Source: Rebecca billardiae RCC1528 (lineage: Eukaryota; Haptophyta). Taken from it: DNA of 64,000 bases. The notes below the pieces were generated by a model that worked only from the letters and a program-made list of their open reading frames with translations, ran no database searches and was not told the DNA's origin. Positions 33,704 through 43,400 of this stretch are shown one piece after another. Numbering within the stretch: the first letter of the stretch is position 1; every line of letters starts with the position of its first letter. The stretch spans positions 744,001-808,000 of the forward strand of contig OZ251233.1 of the NCBI GenBank assembly GCA_965240325.2, written 5' to 3'. A program made the translations under genes and the position numbers.

Positions 33704-35062
33704 TCATCTGCCGCCGCTTCGAAGCTGACTGGGACCAGCGCTGCACTCGGGCGGCAGCGGGTAGTCCAGGCACACAAAGTCCTGCGCGTAGTACTCGCAC
33801 AGCTGGCGCACGACGGCCGGGTCGAGGTCGGCGCGCGTGAGCCGGCACGCCACCTGGCTCGTGCGCTCGCCGACCCGCGCGATCCAGTTGCCCGCCAGCC
33901 GCGCCGTGCCGAGCTCCTTGAGCTCGGCGCGCGGGCTGCCATGTCCGTACGGCACCGCGCGCAGCCGCACCGACTTGCGCCGCGTGGGCGTCTCGAGCTT
34001 GACGATCGCGCCGAGGCGCAGCCAGCCGGGCTCGAGCGGCCCACCGCGCGCGCTCGTGCGCGGCCGCCCCGGCTCGGCCACGCCCGCCGGGCCGAGCGCG
34101 GCCGCGCGCAGCGCGTCGGGCGGCAGCGTGCAGCCCAGGTCGTGCAGCTGCGAGCCGACGTGCGAATCGTACCGCAGCCGCGCGTACCGGCCGGACTCGG
34201 GGACGCGCTGGGCGTACGGCGCGAGCATGCCGTCGACGTACTCGTGCATGAGCTCGAGCTTGCGCTCGCACGCCGGCGGGCGCGGCGCCGGCTCGGGCCT
34301 CGCCCAGCCGCGCCGCACCGTCGTGCCTTCGGTCGCGGACAGCATCGTGTTGTATGCGCTCACGAAGCGGTCGATCGGCTCGCGCACGGTGGTGAAGGCG
34401 AAGAAGGCGGTGGGGTCGGCGTGGCGCGGGACGAGGCGCTGCGGGTTGCAGTGCTCCATCTTCCGCGGCTTCAGCTTGTGCACCACCGTGCCGTTCTCCG
34501 CGTACAGCGTCGTGTGCGAGCGCGAGCCCGCCTTGTGCACCGACGCATACCCGACAAGCCCGTCCGTCTTGAGCTCATTCTGGCCCATCTCGTAGTACGA
34601 GCCGTAGCACAGGCCCTCGCGCGTCCACGCGCGCCGCCCGACCAGCGGGCGCGAGCGTAGCGTGAGGTTGAGGTCGGACGGCGCGCAGGGCAGCTCGAGC
34701 GCGTCCGGCAGCCGCTCGCCGCCCGCGCCCGCGTACAGCCGCTGGCACGTGCGCGTGTACAGGCTGAGCGTGGAGGCGTGCGCCGCGCCCGCCTCGCTCC
34801 GTGCGCGCGCGCGCGCGCGCTCGATGCGCGCAAAGACCGTCGGCGAGGGCGCCGAGGGCGCGGCCACCCGCCCGAGGAGGATGACGACGATAGGGCAGAG
34901 CCTCGGCCGACGCGGCCGCGCCGCCATCGCTGATCGAGTCGCGCTTGCTGTCATTGTCGTTCCGATTTCCGAGCCCATCAGCCCGCGATGAGAAGTTGGG
35001 CGCAGCGACCTCGCTCTTATGGGTGGGATTACAAAACGGTTACCCGCATTGACGACCCCCAC
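33704..35062 (-). CDS. Golgi-type sulfotransferase-like type II membrane protein
   Basis: Up to 452 residues; the Met codons at 34978 or 34927 are equally plausible starts and would give a short cytosolic tail, a single hydrophobic signal anchor (LCPIVVILLGRVA) and a lumenal domain. The lumenal part resembles carbohydrate sulfotransferases (Sulfotransfer_2-like): a 5'-phosphosulfate-type segment SVHKAGSRSHTTLY, the 3'-phosphate motif FTTVREPIDRFVSAYNTML, and a C-terminal YYAQDFVCLDYPLPPEC, a common ending in this group. It would transfer sulfate from PAPS to glycans in the Golgi; the acceptor is unknown. The canonical 5' loop is degenerate, so activity should not be assumed. No introns are seen. 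It lies next to the repeat island. Confidence 0.65.
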   Translation of the reverse strand: MGVVNAGNRFVIPPIRARSLRPTSHRGLMGSEIGTTMTASATRSAMAARPRRPRLCPIVVILLGRVAAPSAPSPTVFARIERARARARSEAGAAHASTLSLYTRTCQRLYAGAGGERLPDALELPCAPSDLNLTLRSRPLVGRRAWTREGLCYGSYYEMGQNELKTDGLVGYASVHKAGSRSHTTLYAENGTVVHKLKPRKMEHCNPQRLVPRHADPTAFFAFTTVREPIDRFVSAYNTMLSATEGTTVRRGWARPEPAPRPPACERKLELMHEYVDGMLAPYAQRVPESGRYARLRYDSHVGSQLHDLGCTLPPDALRAAALGPAGVAEPGRPRTSARGGPLEPGWLRLGAIVKLETPTRRKSVRLRAVPYGHGSPRAELKELGTARLAGNWIARVGERTSQVACRLTRADLDPAVVRQLCEYYAQDFVCLDYPLPPECSAGPSQLRSGGR

Positions 35063-36715
35063 TGCTTCCTCCTATGAGAGTGAAGTGGTGGTACCCACTG
35101 GGGACACGGCACCCAGGGTCGGAGAAAATCGGCGCGCTTTTTATTTCCGCCTTGCATTTATTCAGCCGCGCGCTGCGCGGCGGACGCGCGCGTCTCGGGC
35201 GAGCGGGCGACGGCGCCGCGCTCCCGTGCGTGTGGACGATCCCGCGAGCGCAGAGCCGGCGAGCTAGGCTGGGCAGTCGTGCTGAAGTGCCATTCGCCGC
35301 TTCGCGCCGCGCATCGCATTCGGCTGTACTTGCCTCGGGCCAGCACTTGTCTGTGCACACCGCCACACGGCCAGCCCGTCGCCCGCGTGCGCCATGCGAG
35401 GCGAGACACACACGGAGCATGCGCTTCCGCGCGGCGAGGCCTACGCTGTACGCACTGCGCTACCTTGCGCCGCCGCGCATGAGCGCGGGTCCGAACAGCT
35501 GCGTTCAGGTGTGCTGATTGCATCATTCATACGAGCCGATTGGTCGAACAAGCGCTCTGGCCCGACGATGACGTTGCAGCGCACGCCATGCTGATATGCG
35601 GTGACGCGGAGCATGTGCGCTCGCGCGGAGTGGCCACACGCGCGACCGCTGTCCAGCTCTGCCCCGGCATTGAACTCTCTGACTCGTGCTCCGACGTCAA
35701 TCTTGGCCCGAGCTAGTACGTGCATGTATGCGTGCTGATGCAGAATATACCTGAACGAGGCCCATGATGGCCTGCGTGTATGTGCCTCCTCGGATGACAC
35801 GGCGCGTGTATGAATGTGTGTATACTACCTTGTCAAGCAGTAGCTCACGTCTGGACGTTCGTGTCGAACTTGACGGTGCGCATCGTGCACACACGGTCAG
35901 CCTTGATGGTGATAGACGCACCCGTGCAGCCGGAAGGCAGCATCAGCCTGCCTAAGACGTGAGCATCCAGCCCCGACGCCGCTTCCGGTGCCTGAATGGC
36001 GCGCGCTCCTTTCACGCGGGAATGTGCTCACTACATCACTATCCAGAAGGGCGCATGTCCGTGCTTTGCATGCTCACATGACCCTCGCCGTAGGTCGATG
36101 CCAACCGCTGCGTGATGCTCGATCATGCCTTTTGACGGCTGTGTGACCCGTGCAGATGCGTATGCCAGGCAGCGTACTGTGACGAGCGATGACGCGTGCA
36201 TAAACTACCTGGACATTGCCCAGTGCAACCAAGTGCCGGACGCCGACGCCGCTGCTCGCGGCACGCGTGCAGTCAGCCGAGGAATGCACACAACTTCCTT
36301 GTTGGTGCGGCGCACGCGATGGCCTGAGGCGCGGCGGATGCAGTGATTCCGAACGGCGAGCGGTGGAACGACGCAAATGGCTGCTGTTCAGCCGCGCTCA
36401 ACCACGCGCACCGCCTTCGCGGGCACGCAACTACCGCAGGAGGGCGCGCAGTCGGCGCCCATCTCGCCCCTCCAGCGCCGCCCAGCGCGCTGTCAGCGCA
36501 GCCGCCAGCGGCAGAGGTTGGTGTTGCTCTCACGGCAACACCAACATATTCGGAAAAGAAATTCGCCACCCGAAATTCCTGCGCCCAGTGGCAGCTGCCG
36601 CAGCCTCCACCCTTGCGGCAGACGACGAGCGCAAGCTCGTTGCTGATCAGCTGGCAGGGGGCGGCGTGTCGGGCGGCAGTGCCCGCGGCGGTAGCCGCAG
36701 GAGCGGCGCGGCGGC
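35063..36715. other. Long spacer between divergent genes, no convincing gene
   Basis: About 1.65 kb of lower GC content than the flanking genes. Short frames occur on both strands, for example plus 36125-36346 (73 codons) and minus 35441-35800 (119 codons), and a minus frame ending near 35850. None shows a motif or a start context that convinces me. They could be degenerate coding remnants. Confidence 0.4.
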
Positions 36716-38793
36716 ATGGCGACAGAGCTCGGCGCCAATGCGACCGACACCTCCCCGCCGATGAGCGCGACCTCCGCGCCCGCCAGCCCGTGGGCCGAGG
36801 TGATGCATGAAGGCCCGTCGATCTCGCTCGTCGCCGGTGTCGTGCTCGCAATCACGGGCAACCTGGTGATCAGCATCGGGCTGAACACGCAGAAGTGGGT
36901 GCACAACCAGAATGATGCGCGCCCCGAGAGCCAGCGCCGCCCCTTCGCCAAGAATCCCATCTGGTGGGTCGGCCTCATCATGACGGTGGTCGGTGAGGTG
37001 GGCAACTTTGTCGCGTTCGGCTTCGCGGGCGCGGACATTGTGACGCCGCTCGGCGCGGTCGGCGTGGTGGCCAACGCGGTGATCGCGTGCATGTTCTTGG
37101 GCGAGCTCTTCCGCATCCGCGACGCGCTCGGCGTGCTGCTCACCGTCGTCGGCTCCGTGCTGATCGTGATCAAGGCGCCCGTGAACGACGACGAGATGGA
37201 CGTGCAGCGCTTCCTGCACTACGCGAGCAACGACGTGTTCGTCGCGTACATCAGCGTGGTGCTCGTTCTGATCGTCGTGCTGTGGCGCAACCTCTCGCGC
37301 CTGCAGGGCCGCCACCCGGCGTACGGCCTCCTCCTCTGCTCCCTCATGGGCACGATCACCGTGCTGTGCGCCACCGCCATCTCTCACTTCATCGTCTCGG
37401 GCGATCTGGGCGCGCACCTCACGTCGGCCATCCCGTACGTGCTCGTGCTCATCCTCGTGCCCAGCGCGATCGGGCAGGTGACCTTCCTCAACCAGACGAT
37501 GGAGCTCTTCGACAACACGCAGGTGTGCCCCCAGACACGCTCGCGAGCACGCGCGCGCGCACGCGCATGCCTGCGCGGCTACGCGAGCGCGCGTGGAGCC
37601 GACGAGCGCGCGCGCGGCCTGCACGCGCACGTGCCGCGGCAGGTGGTGCCCATCTACTACATTCTGTTCACGCTGTCGACGATCACGGGCTCGGCGATGC
37701 TCTACCAGGTGCGCGCGCATGCCCACGCCCACGCGCACGCTTCGCGCGTGCCCTCCCCAGGCGCAGCGCGGCGCGTGAAGCTGGCCCGTGCACCGGCTCT
37801 CGCCTCACTCGCCCCTCGCCCCCTGCTCCCTGGCGCCCGCCGCCCGGGCAGGACTTTTACGACGAGCCCGCGGACGCGATCGTCATGTTCGTGGTGGGTT
37901 GTCTGATGTGCTTCCTCGGCGTCGTGCTGCTCACGAGCGGGCGCATCCGCGCGGGCGTGGACTCGCCCACGCCGAGCGCGAGCTTCCACGTGCCGAGCTC
38001 GGAGCAGCGCGCACAGGCGGGCGCCGAGGCGGCCAACGGCGGAGGCGACGTGCCGCCCCTGCCGAGCGTGAGCGAGGCCGCGCACGGCGCGGAGGCGCAC
38101 GGCAGGAGGCCGATCATCTCGCGCGTCCGCGATGCCCTCGGCGGCCTCGACGGCCCGATGCCTCTGCCCCACGGCGCGCACGACGCGCCGCGCGCGCGGG
38201 CGCGCGCGCACCACTCGTCTCCGCGTGGCGCCACCCTCCGCAGGAACCGGGGAAGCGGAGGGATGATCACCACGCTGCACCCGATCGGCGAGTCGTACAC
38301 GCAGCTGGCCGCGCTCGAGGCCCCCGAGCCCTCGCCCCTCGAGCCTGCCGCCGCGTCCGTGGACGTCGAGCAGCAGGGCGGCTCGTCTGAGGGGACGGAG
38401 GAGGGCAGCGATGGCTGCTCGCCAGCAGGCGACCGCGCCGCCGTCCCGCGGCTAGCGGACGGCACCGGTGGGGGCGAGATGCTGTGTGACGCCGCATCCG
38501 ACGGCACGGGGAGCCCCGAGTGCCCGCCGAGCGGCACGCGTGGCAGCATGTCGAGCGTGTCGCCCGAGGCGCACCTCGAAACAACGCTCGGGTCCGCGCG
38601 GCCGGCTGATGCGGCATCATCGCCCCAGCCCGGCCTGCCCCGTGCCGAGGCCTCGCCGCCGCTCAGCCCGGCACACGTCGCGCTCGACGACCGCAGTGCG
38701 GGGCAAGGGGGTGGCGCCGGTACGCCGGCGAGCAACGGCTGGCACGACGGTGGCAGGCGACCGAACCCCGGCGGTGCGGACGAGGGCACGTGA
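36716..38793 (+). CDS. NIPA: NIPA-family magnesium transporter with long cytosolic tail, three exons
   Basis: Exons 36716-37522, 37643-37708 and 37852-38793 give 604 residues. The first ~345 residues form the NIPA (DMT-superfamily) core with about nine membrane segments: SLVAGVVLAITGNLVISIGL, the signature GLIMTVVGEVGNFVAFGF and TPLGAVGVVANAVIA. The very short second exon (22 codons) supplies VVPIYYILFTLSTITGSAML and the third begins DFYDEPADAIVMF, exactly the family order. The remaining ~260 residues are a Ser/Pro/Gly-rich, probably disordered tail, unusual in length since animal NIPAs have short tails. Members carry Mg2+ across plasma or endosomal membranes. Both introns (120 and 143 bp) have GTG donors. 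Confidence 0.88.
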
Positions 38794-39317
38794 CCTCGCA
38801 GATACGGCCGCGGGATTTGTGCCGCGGGATGGTATCTCGTCTGTCTCTGATGACTGGTCGTCCGCCGATTACCAATCGTCCTATGACGCGAGACGACACT
38901 GACCACTGCTGCGGCACAATAACGTTATTTATAATAATATATATTATTATAAATATATATATATATATTTATGCCGCGCTGGTGCGCTGCGCGCTGTCTC
39001 GCTACTCTCGCTCCGACGCCGGACGGTATTTGCGAAGTGCGCGACGATACTCTATTACTCAGCTCAATCGGATGACCGCCGCCGCTGAAAAAATTATTAT
39101 TTAACTAATAATGTTGACTACGATCCCGGGGACCGGGCCCCGCGGTCCGCGGCTGTCTACTCAGTCTATACTACTGATGACGACGATCGGGTCGCCGCGC
39201 GCGGTGCCGCCATCATCATGATGATCCGCATCACGGTCACGATGCTGACGGGCGACGGCTGACGAGTGACGGGCGGAGTCAGGAGCGTGTCCGTGAGTGA
39301 ACGACAAGTTCCCGTCG
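38794..39317. other. Convergent spacer with AT-rich palindromes
   Basis: This separates the NIPA gene (+) from the PAN-like gene (-). It contains the AT-rich palindromes at 38928-38970 and another AT-rich run at about 39086-39113. No gene is recognised. Confidence 0.5.
38928..38970. repeat. Two overlapping perfect AT palindromes
   Basis: 38928-38953 is a perfect 26-bp palindrome (each half TTTATAATAATAT) and 38951-38970 is a perfect 20-bp one (AAATATATAT plus its complement). They contain no G or C and sit in the middle of a convergent intergenic spacer. Confidence 0.92.
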
Positions 39318-40085
39318 TCAGCTGCTGCACGGACCGTACTTGCCAGTGCAGAACTTTGTGTGCCACGATGGCATGATGTTCGTCGTCCACACGCGCTCTG
39401 ATCTCGGCACGACGAGGCCCGTCGACCACTGCACGAGCTCCGGCGGCTCGCCAGGCCAGACGCTCTCCCCGACAGCCCACGGCCAGTCCTTGCGTGGCGC
39501 GCGCCTCATCTCCGCCGGGAAGGAGGGGCCGTGTGCGATTGGGTGTGTGAGATTTGGCTCGTGCTTGAGCCAACACTCGTGGCGTGAGTGGTTGTGCGGG
39601 GTGTACGAGAAGCAGCGCTCGTCGGGACAGTACACGAAGGCGTTGCACAGCTTGCCACCCGGCTTGCCGCACTTAGCCTTGTACGTGCGCGCAAGCGACG
39701 CCGTCCAAAATGTTTTACCCTGAGAATCCGGGGCTGAGCAGGTGCGACGGTGGGCTGCGCACGCCTGGCAGCACTCGACCTCGTCGGCAACGTGGAAGCT
39801 GAGTCCCCATACGAATGCCGCGTCGCCAGACAGGTCGAAATGACGCCGGCCATGGCACGAGAGGTCGTCCCCAAGCTGCGCCTTGGCATCCAGCTCCTCC
39901 TCGAATGAGGGAGGTGGGCGCGCGGCCGCGACGGGGTCGGCAGTGCTCGCGGCGCGGCCGACCGTCGCGGCCACGACCACTTGCGAGCTGCCTGCTGATG
40001 CTCGCAGCCACGTCGCCACGAACAGCAGCGAGAAGGCGAGAATCGACGTCACGATCACGATTAGCGTGTCGCGTCGAGGTGCCAT
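39318..40085 (-). CDS. Type II membrane protein with Cys-rich PAN/apple-like domain
   Basis: 255 residues. A short basic tail is followed by one hydrophobic anchor (TLIVIVTSILAFSLLFVATWL, about residues 7-27) and a lumenal or extracellular part. From about residue 75 there is a Cys-rich module with the spacing of PAN/apple domains: VECCQACAAHRRTC, then CNAFVYC, then HECWLKHE. Two N-glycosylation sequons (NHS, NLT) support a secretory location. PAN modules bind proteins or glycans; no catalytic domain is attached. The C-terminal ~70 residues, with WPWAVGESVWPG, are of unknown fold. The function is not known. Confidence 0.62.
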   Translation of the reverse strand: MAPRRDTLIVIVTSILAFSLLFVATWLRASAGSSQVVVAATVGRAASTADPVAAARPPPSFEEELDAKAQLGDDLSCHGRRHFDLSGDAAFVWGLSFHVADEVECCQACAAHRRTCSAPDSQGKTFWTASLARTYKAKCGKPGGKLCNAFVYCPDERCFSYTPHNHSRHECWLKHEPNLTHPIAHGPSFPAEMRRAPRKDWPWAVGESVWPGEPPELVQWSTGLVVPRSERVWTTNIMPSWHTKFCTGKYGPCSS

Positions 40086-40453
40086 CGTGATCGTGCTGGC
40101 AGCAAATCTCGCGCCGGTCGACGCCTGCGCGGCTGCCCAGAGCTCACGGAATTATTTTTCTGAATTTTGGCCCTCCAGTTTTGCGCAGGCGCGACGACTT
40201 CCGAGCTTGACTTCCAGCCCGCTACTACGTTAACGTAGCTACTATACGCACATTTGACAGCACTGTGAATCTCCGACCTCGCCTGCCTGAGCTGTGTTAT
40301 ATCGTGCGTCTCTGTTATTATGAGTGAAAACATTGATGATGACCGACAACCAACGGTCGTCGGCGCATACTACATACGACACTCGCCCGACTCATCACTA
40401 CTCATCAGCGTTATACTTATAATACCGAGTCGTCTGTCGTGCCCGTGCGTCAA
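40086..40453. other. Intergenic spacer
   Basis: About 370 bp between two minus-strand genes; it should hold the promoter of the PAN-like gene and the 3' flank of the next. Nothing is recognised in it. Confidence 0.45.
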
Positions 40454-43400
40454 TCAGTCACTAGTCAGGCTCGTGGCTGCCGTGTCCTCGCGGTGGCTGC
40501 TGCTGCTGCTCGTCACGGGCGTCCCACTGCCGGATGTGTGCGACGCCGTGGGCACCGTGGTCGCCGCAGACGACGAGGACGATGCGGTGCGCTGCTTGTC
40601 CACGTGCACGCAGAAGTACTCGTGGCGGTTATTGTGCGTTGAGGTGCGCCGCCGCGCGCGCTCGTGCAGGAGCGCGTGTGCGCGCGCGACCTCCTCTTCG
40701 GCGACGCGCACCCACGCGGCCGACACTGGCTTGTAGGTGTTTGGGTCGGGGCAGAACGGCGCGACCAGCGCGCGCTGGCGCGCGGCGAGCACGGATGTGC
40801 ACTGCGTGAAGAGCTTGGCCCAGCCGTCTTCATCCGCTACGCCCCAGATGCCGCGCCGCTGGCCCTCGCCGGCGTCGAGCAGCGCCGCGCGCGCCTCGAG
40901 CAGCGGCATGAGAGCGCACGCCATGTAGTCGATGCGCGTGGCGGTGCGCGCGCGCTCGAGCAGCTCGGCGGACGGCGGCACTTGCGCCTCGAGTGTCGAC
41001 GGCCGGGAGCGGAATTCGAAGCACAGCTGCTCGAATCTCTCGGCGGCCGCCAGCTCGGCCGCCGAAGCGCCTCGCGCCTCAGCGCACACCGCAACGCGCC
41101 GCGCCTGCTCGCGCGCGGCAGACACGCGACGCGCGCAGTCGATCCCGCGCCAGCGCGCGAGCCAGTGGAAGACGTACTCGTGCCCGGTGTGCTGCACAAA
41201 GCCGCCACCGATGCGCCACACCTCGCCCAGGCTCGCCCCCCCCTCAGCCGCCGCGTCCTCGTCGACAAGCGTGAGGTGGCCAAGGTCGAGCGAGTCCGCC
41301 TCCGCCTCGAACAGCTCAGCGAGCGCCTCCACAGGCAGGGGGCGCAGCTGCTGCAGCGCGCATTGCGCGGCCGCAGACACGAGCGAGTCCTGGGCGTTCT
41401 CGAGGTACCACTCCATGCTCGCGAGCGCCTTCGCCCTCGCAGTGGCCACCTCCGTGGCCGCCAGCTGCATCGTGCGCAGCGCAAACTCGGCACGCACTCT
41501 CCTTTCGTCGTCTGCGCTCACCATCTCCACAATCGCCCGCGGCGCGAGCGATCCGCAGCCGTTGCGGTAGGCGCGGGACAGGAGGCGCCGCTCCTCGAGC
41601 GTGTGCTGGATGGCGAAAAAGGCGCTCCGCGCCTCGGTGGCCTCCTCGACGCGCCCCAGGATGTCCAGGTAGGTAGCCGCGCGCATCTGCGCCTCGCCGC
41701 TGAGCTGGATGAGCCCTGGCAGGCGCGGGAGGCGCGCGGGGAGTGGCGGCGCGGGCCGCCGCCACGCGCCACTGTCCGCCAGGTTGAGCGCGATGCGGCC
41801 CCACGCCTGGGTGTGCCGCCCGATCGCGGACGGCGGGCGCTTGTCGGCGCTCCGCGCGAGCACCTCGCGCCGACCAGCCACCGTCGACGGGCGCATCAGG
41901 ACGCGCACGCGCTGCACAGGCCAGGCCACTGGCGGCGTCACAGGCGGAGGCCCCATGGGCGGCGACGGGCGCGGCGGCGACGGCGGCGGCGTGGGCATGG
42001 CGGACAGGCTCATGGCCAGCTCGGCGCGCAGCTGCGCCTCAATCGCCTTGATCTTCGCCTCGGACTCGCGTCGCAGCGTCTCCTCAAGCTCCGCGAGCCG
42101 TCGGCTCAGCAGATCGGCTGCGGCAGCGTCAAGCGCATCGTCACGCGACGCTGCCGAGCGCGCGTGTGCGCCACCGCCGCCGCCACGCGCCGCCGCCGCC
42201 GCTGGCTGTGCGCGCTGCTTGTCGGGCTTGCCGCCAGCGCTGGAGCCGTCGGCCTTGCTCGGTTTGGAGGAGGACGCACCAGCCATCCCGCCGCCGCCGC
42301 CGCCGCCGCCGCCCTTGCCGGCCGTGCCACGGCCGCCTCCGCTGCTGGCGGCACCACCACCCTTGCGATCGGGCGGCGGCTCGCGCCCGGCGCCCAGCAC
42401 GCTCGACGCGGCGCGGTTGACGGCCGCCGCCTGCGCATCGAGCGTTGTCAGGACGAGCGTCGTCTTGGGGTCCGTCTCGGCCGCCTCGCGCTCGCGGAGC
42501 TTGGCCTTGAGCTCGGCCAGGATCGCCTCGAGCGCCTTCACGTTGCCGGCAGGCGCGTGCTCCACGGCCAGCTCCAACGCGAGCTTGGCGCGCACAGCGT
42601 ACCAGCACGCGAGCTCGCGGACAACAGCGTCGGCGCGACGGTTGTCGAGCGCGCGCGCGGGCGAGAGCACGAGCCGCGTGACGCGGCCACCGCCGGTGAG
42701 CTCGGCCACCTTCTTCGCGGCCGCGTTGCCCATTTCGGCGGCCCTGTTGGCCGCCGCCTTTGCCGCTCCGCTCGCCGCTCGCGCCGCCGCCCCTCCGGCC
42801 GCACTCACGCTCTTCTTGATGCTGTCCATCTTGCCCTGCGCCGCCGCCTTGGCACCCGCCACCGCCTTGGGCGCAGACGCACCGGCCAGCTTCTCCTGGG
42901 CGGCGGCGGAGGCGTCGCCATCCGCGCCGCCGCCCGCGAGCGCGGCGAGGGTGCGCTCGACAAACGACATGGCGGCGGCCGTCCGACTCAGGCCGGCAAA
43001 GGCGGCTCGCACCGCGTCGCCGCTCGCCAGCCGCGGCGGCAGAGCCGTCACTGGCATGGCGGCGATCGATTCGATCGCGCGCATGGCGGCGCTGATCGAG
43101 GCGGCGCCACTGCTGCTCGACGAGGCATCCCACATGGCCGGCAGCTCGTCGAGCGAGCAGTTCAGCCGCAACACTACGCCAAACGCGTCCACCCAATTCT
43201 GGTTTGGGTTGGGCAAGAGCGACACCGTGCCGTCCAGCCTCTCCTCGAGAGCCTCCAGACGGTCCCGGACGCCCATCACCCACCCCAGCCACGCGGACAC
43301 GAGCTCGTGCGCCGCGACGACGGAGCCGTGCACAGACTGCGGCTCCGTCCAGAAGGCACGGCGGGCAGCCGGCGCGGCGCTGATGTCCGCCTCTGCCGTC

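Noticed and set aside
35440-36350. Possible decayed gene or viral remnant in the lower-GC spacer
   Set aside because: Short frames with balanced composition exist, but no motif links them to a family. The lower GC content is shared with other spacers in the window.
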